From: Geobacteraceae bacterium | GTDB taxonomy: Bacteria > Desulfobacterota > Desulfuromonadia > Geobacterales > Geobacteraceae | Assembly: GCA_017861285.1 (NCBI GenBank) | Contig: JAGFXO010000004.1 | Location: 1 to 34,676 of the forward strand | Direction: 5' to 3' | Length of the DNA stretch: 34,676 nt | Part shown: positions 1 through 8,124 of the stretch, one piece after another | Layout: the number at the start of each line of letters is the position of its first letter | Numbering within the stretch: the first letter of the stretch is position 1 | The notes under the pieces: generated by a model | Told to the model about the DNA's origin: nothing | What the model saw: only the letters and a program-made list of their open reading frames with translations | Database searches by the model: none | Made by a program: the position numbers and the translations under genes

Positions 1-131
1 GTCCGCGTCCTCGATGCCGGCTTCGCGCCAATTTGGAACTGAACTTGTAAACCCGCGTCACGCAGGCTCTCAGTCTTCCCGCTTTTACCATTATATACAG
101 CAATCCCTGGAATTTCCGGTATCATATTTCT
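1..131. other. Non-coding or gene-end sequence upstream of rel
   Basis: No supportable gene was found here. One plus-strand frame stays open from base 2 to beyond the rel start, but its translation has no recognisable character. A short palindrome GGAATTTCC lies at about 109-118, just before the rel start. No convincing -35/-10 pair was found, so rel may be transcribed from further upstream, outside the window. Confidence 0.4.
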
Positions 132-2282
132 ATGATTCGATTAAATGACATCCTTGACAAGGTTGTTTCATACAACCCGGCAGCCAACCTTGATATGATA
201 AGGAAGGCCTACGTGTACTGTGCCAAGGTGCATCAGGGGCAGACGCGCCTCTCTGGAGAGCCGTATCTTGTCCACCCCATGGAAGTGGCCGCCATACTTG
301 CGGACCTGAAACTCGACGTTGCCACGGTAGTTACCGGTTTGCTGCATGACACGCTGGAAGACACCCTTACGACATATGATGAACTTGTCCAGATATTCGG
401 GGCTGAAGTTGCCAACCTTGTCGATGGTGTAACGAAGATCAGCAAGATTTATTTCAAGACCAAGGAAGAAAGCCAGGCAGAGAACTTCCGAAAAATGCTC
501 CTCGCCATGGCAAATGACATCCGCGTCATCCTGGTCAAGCTCGCCGACAGACTGCACAACATGAGAACCCTTCAATACCAGCCGGAAACAAAACAGCGCA
601 GCATCGCCAAGGAAACCCTTGATATCTATGCACCCATGGCTCACAGGCTGGGGATAGCCTCGGTAAAAAGCGAACTCGAAGACCTCTCTTTCCGCTATCT
701 GAATACCGAACTTTACTACGACCTTGCCTCCAAGGTCACCAAGAAGAAAAAAGAACGGGAAAGCTATGTGGAGGATGTCAAAGAGATAATTGCGCAGAAA
801 CTTTCGGAGCACGGTATCAAGGGCGAAGTCTCCGGACGCAGCAAGCACCTTTATTCCATCTATAACAAGATGCAGAGCCGCAACGTCGATATCGACGAAA
901 TTTATGATCTGGTTGCGATACGCATTCTCGTCGAAGATATTCGTGGATGCTATGAAGTCCTTGGCATCATCCATTCCACCTGGAAGCCGATACCAGGGCG
1001 CTTCAAGGATTATATAGCCATACCCAAGGGTAACATGTACCAGTCTCTTCATACCACGGTCATCGGCCCTCATGGTGAACGGATGGAAGTCCAGATACGG
1101 ACGCTGGAGATGCACCGGGTTGCTGAGGCGGGGATTGCCGCACACTGGCAGTACAAGGAGGGTAAAGGGTATGACGAACGGGATGTGAAAAGGTTTGCCT
1201 GGCTCAGGCAGCTTCTCGAATGGCAGCAGGAACTCCAGGATTCGCAGGAATTCATGAACACCGTCAAGGTGGAGCTTTTTCCCGAAGAGGTTTATGTCTT
1301 TACCCCCAATGGTGACGTGAAAGGTTTTCCCAAAGGGGCAACCCCCATTGACTTCGCCTACAGCGTCCATACAGATGTCGGCCATCGCTGCGTGGGCGCG
1401 AAGGTTAACGGAAAGCTGGTGCCGCTGAAATATGAAATGAAGACCGGCGACATCATCGAGATCGTCACCTCGCCACACCACACCCCGAGCAAGGACTGGC
1501 TGAAAATTGTCAAAAGTACGAGGGCCAGGAACAAAATACGTGCCTGGATCAAAACCGAGGAGCGAAAGCGGAGCGTTACCCTGGGCAGGGAAATTTGCGA
1601 GAAGGAATTCCGCCGTTATAACCTGAACCTGGGCAAGCTGCAGAAAAGCGGTGAAATAAAAAGGGTCGCGGTCGAGTTCGGTTTTGTCGGCGAAGAAGAC
1701 CTGATGGCGGCTGTCGGCTACGGTAAGCTCTCCTGCAACCAGATACTCGGCAAGCTCCTGCCCGAACAGAAACTGGAGGAACACAGGGAGCGCAAGGAGA
1801 CGAGGCTTACCAAGGTCATCGACAAACTGACGCGCAAATCCTCCAGCGCCATTCAGATCAACGGTGTCGAAGATGTCCTGGTGCGTTTCGGCAAATGCTG
1901 TAATCCCGTGCCGGGGGATGAAATCGTGGGTTTCATTACCCGTGGGAGAGGCGTTACCGTTCATGCCGCGGACTGTCCGATTGCCCTGTCGAACGATCCG
2001 GACCGGCGCATCGACATTGCCTGGAACAGGAACAAGAGCACGGCGCTTCCGGTTAAAATCAGGGTTTCCTGCTATGACCAGAAGGGAATGCTGGCAAACA
2101 TAACTCAGGCCATAACCAATTGCGAGGCGAATATTGCATCCGCTTCGGTTCACAGCACTGTCGACAAGAGGGGAGAGAACATCTTCCAGGTTGATGTGAC
2201 CGACCTCGATCATTTGAACAGGGTCATAAGCAGTATCATGAAACTCAAGGGAGTGATAAAGGTTGACAGGTTGAAGAGCTAA
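132..2282 (+). CDS. rel: Bifunctional (p)ppGpp synthetase/hydrolase (Rel/SpoT family)
   Basis: This 716-aa protein has the full length and domain order of long RSH enzymes that make and degrade the stringent-response alarmones pppGpp/ppGpp in the cytoplasm. The N-terminal HD hydrolase domain is intact, with HDxxED at residues 72-77. The synthetase domain carries RFKD at 290-293, the basic RxKD form typical of bifunctional Rel/SpoT rather than the acidic form of synthetase-only RelA. The EVQIRT motif with the catalytic Glu is at 319-324. A TGS domain follows at about 390-450 and a C-terminal ACT domain at about 645-716. The start is the ATG giving MIRLND; its ribosome site is weak. ridA follows after 80 bases on the same strand. 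That this is the cell's only long RSH is inference from the bifunctional motifs. Confidence 0.95.
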   Translation: MIRLNDILDKVVSYNPAANLDMIRKAYVYCAKVHQGQTRLSGEPYLVHPMEVAAILADLKLDVATVVTGLLHDTLEDTLTTYDELVQIFGAEVANLVDGVTKISKIYFKTKEESQAENFRKMLLAMANDIRVILVKLADRLHNMRTLQYQPETKQRSIAKETLDIYAPMAHRLGIASVKSELEDLSFRYLNTELYYDLASKVTKKKKERESYVEDVKEIIAQKLSEHGIKGEVSGRSKHLYSIYNKMQSRNVDIDEIYDLVAIRILVEDIRGCYEVLGIIHSTWKPIPGRFKDYIAIPKGNMYQSLHTTVIGPHGERMEVQIRTLEMHRVAEAGIAAHWQYKEGKGYDERDVKRFAWLRQLLEWQQELQDSQEFMNTVKVELFPEEVYVFTPNGDVKGFPKGATPIDFAYSVHTDVGHRCVGAKVNGKLVPLKYEMKTGDIIEIVTSPHHTPSKDWLKIVKSTRARNKIRAWIKTEERKRSVTLGREICEKEFRRYNLNLGKLQKSGEIKRVAVEFGFVGEEDLMAAVGYGKLSCNQILGKLLPEQKLEEHRERKETRLTKVIDKLTRKSSSAIQINGVEDVLVRFGKCCNPVPGDEIVGFITRGRGVTVHAADCPIALSNDPDRRIDIAWNRNKSTALPVKIRVSCYDQKGMLANITQAITNCEANIASASVHSTVDKRGENIFQVDVTDLDHLNRVISSIMKLKGVIKVDRLKS

Positions 2283-2294
2283 CCGGGGGATCGG

Positions 2295-2330
2295 TGAGAA
2301 GTGAGAAGTGAGAAGTGAGAAGTGAGAAGT
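2295..2330 (+). repeat. Five tandem copies of a 7-bp unit (TGAGAAG)
   Basis: Five perfect copies of TGAGAAG plus one extra T lie between the rel stop and the ridA ribosome-binding site. The array is non-coding in the chosen annotation. A longer ridA reading could begin at a GTG inside the array, but the good Shine-Dalgarno nearer ridA argues against that. Seven-base arrays like this change copy number by replication slippage. Confidence 0.9.
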
Positions 2331-2362
2331 CCGGTTATGAAACGGTGGAGGTGAGGGATACA

Positions 2363-2746
2363 ATGGCAAAAGAGATTCTGGCTACCGAAATGGCGCCGAA
2401 GGCAATTGGGCCGTACTCACAGGGTGTGAAAGCTGGCGGGTTTATCTTTTTCTCCGGCCAGATTCCCCTTGATCCTGTTTCCGGAGAGTTTACGGGCGGA
2501 TCCATACGGGAGCAGGTCGAACAGGTCATGGAAAATATTGCCGGTCTGCTCCATGCAGCCGGACTCGATTTCAAAAATGTGGTAAAAAGCACGATTTACC
2601 TGACCGACCTTGCGGATTTCGCAACCGTCAACGAGATTTACGGCAGAAGATTTCCTTGCGATCCCCCCGCCCGATCGACGGTTGAGGTAAGAAGCCTCCC
2701 GAGGGGCGCCGCTGTTGAAATCGAGGTAATCGCACTCTGCCCATAA
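2363..2746 (+). CDS. ridA: RidA family 2-iminobutanoate/2-iminopropanoate deaminase
   Basis: The 127-aa product has the usual length of RidA (YjgF/YER057c/UK114), a cytosolic trimer that hydrolyses reactive enamine/imine intermediates released by PLP enzymes such as threonine dehydratase. The family landmarks are present: GPYSQ near residue 16, SGQIP at 31-35, the substrate-binding Arg in PPARSTVEV (R104) and the acidic pair near residue 120. The start is the ATG preceded by GGAGGTGAGG with good spacing. An upstream GTG within the heptamer array would add 16 residues of low-complexity sequence and is unlikely. It probably reads through from rel, since no terminator is visible between them. 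Confidence 0.93.
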   Translation: MAKEILATEMAPKAIGPYSQGVKAGGFIFFSGQIPLDPVSGEFTGGSIREQVEQVMENIAGLLHAAGLDFKNVVKSTIYLTDLADFATVNEIYGRRFPCDPPARSTVEVRSLPRGAAVEIEVIALCP

Positions 2747-2773
2747 GCTGCAGGGGTATCGGTAAAACAAAAA

Positions 2774-2796
2774 GCCGCCGGGGAAGCCCCGGCGGC
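2774..2796 (-). terminator. Intrinsic terminator of rpmB, possibly bidirectional
   Basis: A perfect 10-bp GC-rich stem (2774-2783 with 2787-2796) encloses a 3-base loop between the convergent ridA and rpmB genes. On the minus strand the stem is followed by TTTTTGTTTT, a proper U-rich tail for rpmB. The plus-strand tail is less U-rich, so termination of ridA is less certain. Confidence 0.85.
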
Positions 2797-2826
2797 CTTC
2801 TGTCAAAAAGTTGTCAGGTTTCGCGG

Positions 2827-3018
2827 CTACAGAGCCTTGGTTACATGCCCTGAACGGATGCAGCGGGTACAGACCTTTATGGTCTTCACACTTCCGTTCC
2901 GCACTGCCTTGATCTTCTGCAGATTCGGATACCACGTTTTTGACGTCTTGTTGTTTGCGTGGCTGACATTATTCCCGGTGCTCGGCCCTTTGCCGCAAAT
3001 TTCGCATATTTTTGCCAT
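2827..3018 (-). CDS. rpmB: 50S ribosomal protein L28
   Basis: This 63-aa ribosomal protein L28 begins [10 protein letters not shown]. It is the zinc-binding (C+) form, with CxxC near the N terminus and a second CxxC near residues 50-53. The start is the ATG preceded by GAAGGGGAT on the minus strand. An in-frame upstream codon would add 23 residues unlike any L28. The gene is alone on this strand, with its own candidate promoter upstream and a strong terminator downstream. The intact cysteines imply it is the zinc-requiring version; whether a Cys-free paralogue exists elsewhere cannot be seen here. Confidence 0.95.
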   Translation of the reverse strand: MAKICEICGKGPSTGNNVSHANNKTSKTWYPNLQKIKAVRNGSVKTIKVCTRCIRSGHVTKAL

Positions 3019-3058
3019 ATTATTATCCCCTTCCGAGTTGGTTAGTCCAAAAGCTATT

Positions 3059-3087
3059 TTTGTAACAAATAGTTGGGTTATATGCAA
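3059..3087 (-). promoter_or_regulatory. Candidate sigma-70 promoter of rpmB
   Basis: On the minus strand TTGCAT (3082-3087) is followed after 17 bases by TACAAA (3059-3064), about 40 bases before the rpmB start. Spacing is ideal but the -10 match is only moderate. Confidence 0.5.
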
Positions 3088-3135
3088 GAGAAATCTTGAG
3101 TGTCGCGAAAAGATCCTGAAAGAGGTATTCCCGAA

Positions 3136-3735
3136 GTGTCATTTATCAAAGGTATTACGTTTTTACTGTTTCTTTTTCTGCTGGTGGCGGTCGGCCTGTT
3201 CGTGGATTTTGCCTACCAAACCTTTTCTTTTCGGCCGCGGGACACGAAGACTGATGCAATCGTGGTTCTCACCGGCGGCCGGGGACGTGTCGAAGAGGGG
3301 ATCAAGCTCTACCGTGAGCACCGTGCCGTCTGGCTTTTTCTTATCGGGGTGGACCCGTCGGTACGAAAGGCCGATCTTTTCAGGGAAAGCAGGGGACAAA
3401 GGGGGGGGGAAGGGGTTTACCTGGAGAAGGTTTCGCGCAATACCCTGGAGAATGCGCTGCAGGCAAAGGAGTTCATTGTCAGGAAGAAGATAGGTTCCAT
3501 CAAATTGATAACCTCACGGTATCATATGAAACGTGCTATCCTGATTTTCGAAAATGTTCTGCCGAAGAATATCGCCATCTACCCGCATCCGGTGGACAGC
3601 AAGAACCTGAAGGAAGAGTGGTGGAGCCACCGGGGCAGCACCCGCCTGCTTCTGGGGGAATTCTACAAATACTGCCTTTTCCGGGCATTCTTTCTTTTTG
3701 CGCCAGGGGAATTGCGATCGGGACCCGCATCGTAG
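3136..3735 (+). CDS. YdcF/SanA-like DUF218 membrane-anchored protein
   Basis: This is about 199 residues with one N-terminal membrane segment (roughly residues 5-25) followed by a DUF218 domain outside the membrane. Family-typical blocks are visible: DAIVVLTGG with a nearby Arg/Glu-rich helix, SRNTLENAL, and [11 protein letters not shown]218 proteins (SanA, YdcF, ElyC) act in envelope integrity in enterobacteria, and the biochemical reaction is not established. The chosen GTG is preceded by AAAGAGG. An upstream GTG at 3100 would add 12 residues and cannot be excluded. A run of nine G at 3401-3409 lies mid-gene; the frame is open as sequenced, but a one-base slip would truncate the protein. 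It is convergent with metG. Confidence 0.8.
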   Translation: MSFIKGITFLLFLFLLVAVGLFVDFAYQTFSFRPRDTKTDAIVVLTGGRGRVEEGIKLYREHRAVWLFLIGVDPSVRKADLFRESRGQRGGEGVYLEKVSRNTLENALQAKEFIVRKKIGSIKLITSRYHMKRAILIFENVLPKNIAIYPHPVDSKNLKEEWWSHRGSTRLLLGEFYKYCLFRAFFLFAPGELRSGPAS

Positions 3736-3771
3736 TGCAACGCACAGGGGCGCGGTCCGCCTGATTTTCAA

Positions 3772-3794
3772 AGGGCAGACTCGGGGTCTGCCCC
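3772..3794. terminator. Hairpin between the convergent ydcF-like gene and metG
   Basis: An 8-bp perfect stem (3773-3780 with 3786-3793) with a 5-base loop abuts the metG stop codon. On the minus strand it is followed by TTTGAAAATC, so only a short U stretch. It may be a weak terminator. Together with 3745-3770 it also resembles a palindromic extragenic repeat unit, which a genome-wide count would settle. Confidence 0.4.
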
Positions 3795-5326
3795 TATAGA
3801 TCATCCTTCTCTTCGATCCTCGGGAAAAGAGGCTCCGCTTTCGTGACCTTTGTCCCGGGCTGCAGACAACCCCACTCCAATTGATCGGACGTCGGCTTCC
3901 GGTCGCATCCGAGATATTTCAACCCCTTTTCGGCCGTATCGGGCATGAAGGCCGAAAGGAGGGTGTAGACTACCCGCTGCGATTCAAGAACACAGAACAT
4001 TACCGTACCCAGACGCTCCCTCCGTGAAGGATCCTTGGCAAGGGTCCACGGGGCAGTTTCGTCAATATACTTGTTGCCGGCCGAGATGACCTCCCATATT
4101 GCCTGCAGGGCTTTGCTGAAGGCAAGGTCATCCATGCAGCCGTCAACCTGTCGTAGCATTTCTTCTGTCTTTGCCCGATAGACTTTGTCGAGATCCTCAA
4201 GCTCCGCTGGTTCCTGAACGATGCCACCGAAATATTTGTTGATCATGGCCGTGGACCGGTTCAGTAGGTTGCCGAGGTCATTGGCCAGGTCCGAATTGAT
4301 GCGGTGAACAAGCGCCGAGTGTGAAAAGTCCCCATCCAGGCCGAATGGCACCTCGCGCATCAGGAAGTAGCGGATTGCATCCACACCGTACCTGTCGATC
4401 AACATATTGGGCTCGACGACGTTTTGCAGGCTTTTGCTCATCTTCTGACCTTCGACTGTCCACCAGCCGTGGGCAAACACCTTCTCCGGCAGGGGCAGTC
4501 CCGCGGAAAGGAGGAACGTCGGCCAGTATACCGTGTGGAAACGGAGGATGTCCTTTCCGATAAGATGAACGTTCGCGGGCCAGAAATCCTGGAGCTTGTC
4601 GGTCTGCTCAGGGTAACCCAGTGCTGTTATATAATTTGCGAGTGCATCAAACCATACGTAAACCACGTGATCGTCGTTGCCGGGTACCGGGATGCCCCAC
4701 CTGAATGTAGTGCGGGAAACGGAAAGGTCCCTCAAGCCCTCTTTCACGAACGCAAGAATCTCGTTCCTCCTCGACTTCGGCTGGATGAAATCAGGGTTCG
4801 CTTCAATGTGGGCCAGCAGGGCTTGCTGGTACTTGCTCATTCTGAAGAAATACGATTCCTCCTTCAGTTTTTCAGTCGGTCGATTGCAGTCTGGACACTT
4901 GAAATCGATGAGTTGGGTTTCGGTCCAGAATGTCTCGCACGGGGTACAATACCAGTCTTCGTACTCGCCCAGATAGATGTCACCCTTTTTCATCACCTGT
5001 TCAAAAAGGTGGGCAACGCCTTTTTTATGCCTCTCCTGCGTGGTGCGGATGAAGTCGGTGTAGGAGATGTTGAGTTTTTCCCAGAGAGCCTGAAACCGCT
5101 TGACAACCCTGTCCGCCAGTTCAAGAGGGGTTTCCCCCGCGGTATTTGCGGCCTTTTCAACCTTCTGCCCATGTTCATCGGTTCCGGTAAGAAAAAAAAC
5201 ATCATATCCCTGCATTTTTTTGTAGCGTGCCAGCACGTCGGCTGCCAGGGTCGTGTAGGCATGGCCTATGTGAGGAACATCGTTCACATAATAAATGGGC
5301 GTCGTAACGTAAAAGGTGCGGCTCAT
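3794..5326 (-). CDS. metG: Methionyl-tRNA synthetase, short form
   Basis: This 510-aa class I synthetase charges tRNA-Met in the cytoplasm. HIGH is at residues 19-22, KMSKS at 295-299, and a zinc knuckle with CxxC pairs lies at 127/130 and 144/147. The anticodon-binding helical domain occupies the last 150 or so residues. The protein ends there and lacks the C-terminal tRNA-binding dimerisation domain of E. coli MetG (about 670 aa), so it is the short architecture. The start ATG has AAGGAG upstream and overlaps the ricT stop as ATGA, implying translational coupling. It is the last gene of tmk-holB-ricT-metG. No T-box-like leader is present. Confidence 0.96.
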   Translation of the reverse strand: MSRTFYVTTPIYYVNDVPHIGHAYTTLAADVLARYKKMQGYDVFFLTGTDEHGQKVEKAANTAGETPLELADRVVKRFQALWEKLNISYTDFIRTTQERHKKGVAHLFEQVMKKGDIYLGEYEDWYCTPCETFWTETQLIDFKCPDCNRPTEKLKEESYFFRMSKYQQALLAHIEANPDFIQPKSRRNEILAFVKEGLRDLSVSRTTFRWGIPVPGNDDHVVYVWFDALANYITALGYPEQTDKLQDFWPANVHLIGKDILRFHTVYWPTFLLSAGLPLPEKVFAHGWWTVEGQKMSKSLQNVVEPNMLIDRYGVDAIRYFLMREVPFGLDGDFSHSALVHRINSDLANDLGNLLNRSTAMINKYFGGIVQEPAELEDLDKVYRAKTEEMLRQVDGCMDDLAFSKALQAIWEVISAGNKYIDETAPWTLAKDPSRRERLGTVMFCVLESQRVVYTLLSAFMPDTAEKGLKYLGCDRKPTSDQLEWGCLQPGTKVTKAEPLFPRIEEKDDL

Positions 5327-6285
5327 GGTTTCTCCTTTTTCTGGGATTCCTTTTCCTTTGAGGCGGTTCGCTGTCTCCCTTGTTCGCCGGTGTGCGCCTT
5401 CTGTGGTTTCTGTGATTTTTGTGGACCCCTGTGCCTGGATTCTGCCTCTTTGGCCTGTTTTTTCGGACGTTCGGTTTTGTCGCTGATGTTTTCAGGCCTG
5501 ATGTTTTCTCCCTTTACCTGTATCTCCAGATCGTCATCGGTCTTGACTGTAACCGTTCCTTCCAGGATATTCAGCTTGATGACTTCACCCTCGACATCCC
5601 CGCATTGCACGCGCTTGCCGCATTTGGGCAGGCATTTTTTCAGGCTGCAATAGGTTTCGAATTCATATCCGAGACAGCAGAGCAACCGGCCGCATTGGCC
5701 GGAAATCTTAGAAGGGTTGAGGGCCAGGTTCTGCTCTTTGGCCATCTTTACTGACACGGGCTCAAATTCGCGCAAAAATGACGCGCAGCAAAGCTCCCGT
5801 CCGCAGACCCCCAGTCCTCCAACCATCCCCGACTCGTCCCTGACCCCTATCTGGCGCATCTCTATCCGGGTATGGAACGCATGGGCAAGGTCTTTCACCA
5901 GTTCACGAAAATCGATCCTGCCATCGGCGGTGAAGTAGAAGATCGCCTTGCTTCCGTCAAAGAGGTATTCAACTTTCACCAGTTTCATGTCCATGCCCCG
6001 TTCCTTGATCCTGGTCAGACAGAATTTGAAGGCCTCCTTTTCCTTGGCGGCATTCCCCGCGATTGCCTTGAGGTCCTCGGGTTGAGCCTTCCTGATAATG
6101 CTTTTGAAAGACTCGGGGAGATCCGCCTGCTCAATATCGATCGGTCCCTTGACCACGGTGCCGATGCTCTTGCCCCGCTCAGTTTCGACAATCACCTTGT
6201 CTCCAGGGTGAACGTCTATACCTCCCGTGCCGAAATCGTACAGCTTGCCGGCGGTCTGGAACTGGATTTTTACTGCCTTTGTCAA
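5323..6285 (-). CDS. ricT: PSP1-domain protein RicT (YaaT-like)
   Basis: This 320-aa protein has a PSP1 C-terminal domain (about residues 60-210) with the family's cysteine blocks GVCGRELCC and GQCGRLLCC. In Bacillus, RicT works with RicA and RicF as an Fe-S-binding complex that assists RNase Y in mRNA maturation. The function in Gram-negatives is not established, and no ricA or ricF is in this window. The last 55 or so residues are a Lys/Glu/Gln-rich, probably disordered tail. The start is TTG, chosen because CGGAGG sits six bases upstream and MTKAVKIQ fits the family. It lies 57 bases after holB and overlaps metG by four bases. Its place next to holB and tmk matches Bacillus. Confidence 0.88.
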   Translation of the reverse strand: MTKAVKIQFQTAGKLYDFGTGGIDVHPGDKVIVETERGKSIGTVVKGPIDIEQADLPESFKSIIRKAQPEDLKAIAGNAAKEKEAFKFCLTRIKERGMDMKLVKVEYLFDGSKAIFYFTADGRIDFRELVKDLAHAFHTRIEMRQIGVRDESGMVGGLGVCGRELCCASFLREFEPVSVKMAKEQNLALNPSKISGQCGRLLCCLGYEFETYCSLKKCLPKCGKRVQCGDVEGEVIKLNILEGTVTVKTDDDLEIQVKGENIRPENISDKTERPKKQAKEAESRHRGPQKSQKPQKAHTGEQGRQRTASKEKESQKKEKP

Positions 6286-6342
6286 TGTTGCCTCCGTGCT
6301 GCTATGTGAACTGCCGTTCGTTTACATGATTGAAGAAGATTG

Positions 6343-7305
6343 TCATTTGCCTGCAAGCCCCATGAAAAGGACTTCCAATGCAAGCCGGGGATTGACGTTT
6401 CTTTGCAGTGCCTTCCGGGACCGCGAAATGCTGTCGATTTTCTCGATGGTCATGTCCGGAGTCGACTGCTCGGCCTCTTTTCGCAGCAAAGGAAAGGTAC
6501 CGGCGTTTGCGGGTGTAGAAGCGTCGCTTTGGATAAAAAGAACGTCCCTCCAGAATATCGTCAGTACATCGAGAACCTCAAGGGCTTTGTCCCGGTCGCT
6601 CCCCAGTTCTTCCGCGAGTGCGAACAGCGGCGTGATATCATGGAGTGAAAGGGAGCCAATCCTCTCAAGGATATCTCCGCGTTTCCGCAAAGTGCCTTCC
6701 GACGCAACTTCAAGGGCTTTTTTCAGGCTGCCCTCGGCCAACGACGCGGCTATTCGCGCTGTCTCCCCAGGCACCCCCCGGTTGCGGAGGCATTCTTCGA
6801 TCGCTTCTAGGGGAAGGGGAGAAAAGGACAGCCGCTGACAACGTGACTGGATTGTCGGCAGAACCGCTCCGATGTTTGCAGTCAGTAATATCAGCAGCGA
6901 GTCTCCGGGAGGTTCCTCGAGGGTTTTCAGGAATGCATTGGCGGCGGCCGTATTCATGCTTTCGGCGGCTTCCATGATGCAGACTTTTTTGCGTGCCTCG
7001 AAAGGCCGGTATGACAGGTTTTTCTGCAGATCGCGTATCTGGTCGATTTTTATGAAGGCGCCTTCAGGTTCTACAAGATGCAAGTCGGGATGCTGAAGAG
7101 CTGCTACCTTCCGGCAGGAGGGGCATTCGCCGCAGCCGTCCTCCCTGCCGCAGAAAATTGCTGCGACGAGAGCCATGGCGGCCTTTTTCTTGCCGCACCC
7201 TTCCGTGCCTTCGAAAATATATGCGTGGGCCAGCTTTCCGGCGGCAAGCGAGCGCCTGAGTACCGATACAGGTCCACTCTGGCCGAGGATGTCGGAAAAA
7301 GACAT
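6343..7305 (-). CDS. holB: DNA polymerase III delta-prime subunit
   Basis: This 320-aa clamp-loader subunit belongs to the AAA+ complex that loads the beta clamp at the replication fork. The P-loop region reads GTEGCGKK (33-40), so Lys replaces the Thr/Ser that follows the P-loop Lys. This fits delta-prime, which does not need to hydrolyse ATP. A four-Cys zinc module lies at 52, 58, 61 and 64, and the SRC motif appears in IQSRCQ at about residue 155. The C-terminal collar region is helical. The start ATG has GAAGGG upstream and begins six bases after the tmk stop, so the two are co-transcribed. Confidence 0.93.
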   Translation of the reverse strand: MSFSDILGQSGPVSVLRRSLAAGKLAHAYIFEGTEGCGKKKAAMALVAAIFCGREDGCGECPSCRKVAALQHPDLHLVEPEGAFIKIDQIRDLQKNLSYRPFEARKKVCIMEAAESMNTAAANAFLKTLEEPPGDSLLILLTANIGAVLPTIQSRCQRLSFSPLPLEAIEECLRNRGVPGETARIAASLAEGSLKKALEVASEGTLRKRGDILERIGSLSLHDITPLFALAEELGSDRDKALEVLDVLTIFWRDVLFIQSDASTPANAGTFPLLRKEAEQSTPDMTIEKIDSISRSRKALQRNVNPRLALEVLFMGLAGK

Positions 7306-7311
7306 AATCTG

Positions 7312-7953
7312 TCACCCTTCGGAGAGTCTGGGGAGAACGGCTTCCCTTACCGCCGCTTCCACATCCCCCATGCTCCGGTTTCCGTCTATCACGATGAACC
7401 TTTGCGGATTTTCCGCGGCAAGACGAAGGTATCCCGCCCGTACTTTCCGGTGGAATTGAAAGGATTCAAGTTCGAAGCGCTCTTCCCTGGCTCCCGCGGT
7501 AGCGTCTATCCGGGAAAGGGCGCGACCCAGCCCGATTTCAACCGGGCAATCGATCAGAATGGTCACGTCAGGCTGAAGCCGGCCGGTTGCCAACCTGTTC
7601 AGTTCCTCGATAAGGGTGATGTCCAGTTCCCTGCCGAACCCCTGGTATGCTGTCGTTGCATCGGTAAAACGGTCACACAGCACAATTTTCCCGGAGTCCA
7701 GCGCCGGATGTATGATTTCCGCCACGTGCTGGGCGCGGGCGGCCGCATACAGGAACAATTCCGCAAGTGGGACCATGTTGCTGTTGACCGCGTCAAGGAG
7801 TATATCCCTTATTTTCAGAGATATGGGACATCCTCCCGGTTCCCGCGTGATGACAACCGGAAAACCCTTTTCGGCAAGGTGCTCGGAAAGGATTTTCATC
7901 TGGGTGGTTTTGCCGCATCCCTCGATTCCTTCGAATGTTATGAAACATGCCAT
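7312..7953 (-). CDS. tmk: Thymidylate kinase
   Basis: This 213-aa enzyme phosphorylates dTMP to dTDP in the cytosol. Its P-loop is EGIEGCGKTT (8-17), the DRF motif is at 94-96, and TTAYQG follows at 100-105. The LID region carries few basic residues beyond the Arg pair in REERFE. The start chosen is the ATG giving MACFITFEG, with AGGGG eight bases upstream. An in-frame GTG at 7974 would lie only about 8 bases from the predicted transcript start and has no Shine-Dalgarno. First gene of the tmk-holB-ricT-metG operon, driven by a near-consensus promoter at 7989-8017. Confidence 0.95.
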   Translation of the reverse strand: MACFITFEGIEGCGKTTQMKILSEHLAEKGFPVVITREPGGCPISLKIRDILLDAVNSNMVPLAELFLYAAARAQHVAEIIHPALDSGKIVLCDRFTDATTAYQGFGRELDITLIEELNRLATGRLQPDVTILIDCPVEIGLGRALSRIDATAGAREERFELESFQFHRKVRAGYLRLAAENPQRFIVIDGNRSMGDVEAAVREAVLPRLSEG

Positions 7954-7988
7954 CAGCAGCGCCCCTGATTCCACTCGTAAAATAAAGA

Positions 7989-8017
7989 ATTATATGGGAG
8001 CGCGGTGAATATATCAA
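7989..8017 (-). promoter_or_regulatory. Sigma-70 promoter of the tmk-holB-ricT-metG operon
   Basis: On the minus strand TTGATA (8012-8017), a 17-base spacer and a perfect TATAAT (7989-7994) are found. Transcription should start near 7982, giving a leader of about 30 bases to the tmk ATG. Confidence 0.85.
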
Positions 8018-8046
8018 GTCAAAAATCCTTTCAAGTCGCATATATA

Positions 8047-8075
8047 TTGATAAAATCCGATTACTCCGGTATACT
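8047..8075 (+). promoter_or_regulatory. Sigma-70 promoter of the rnc-era-der operon
   Basis: TTGATA (8047-8052), a 17-base spacer and TATACT (8070-8075) form a strong promoter pointing right. Its -35 hexamer is identical to that of the divergent tmk promoter, and the two -35 boxes are 29 bases apart. Confidence 0.82.
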
Positions 8076-8124
8076 CGAAAACCGGTGAAGATGGGCATTG
8101 CAGCGTGAAACATACAGGCCGTTT

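Noticed and set aside
168-2369. A 733-codon open frame on the minus strand opposite rel
   Set aside because: It mirrors the real rel gene through codon bias; the translation shows no domain, and rel on the plus strand has full RSH motifs.
3100-3735. Frameshift or pseudogene at the G9 tract of the ydcF-like gene
   Set aside because: The frame stays open and DUF218 motifs are present on both sides, so the gene is intact as sequenced.
4424-5653. Long plus-strand frame across metG and ricT
   Set aside because: Antisense shadow of two well-identified genes.
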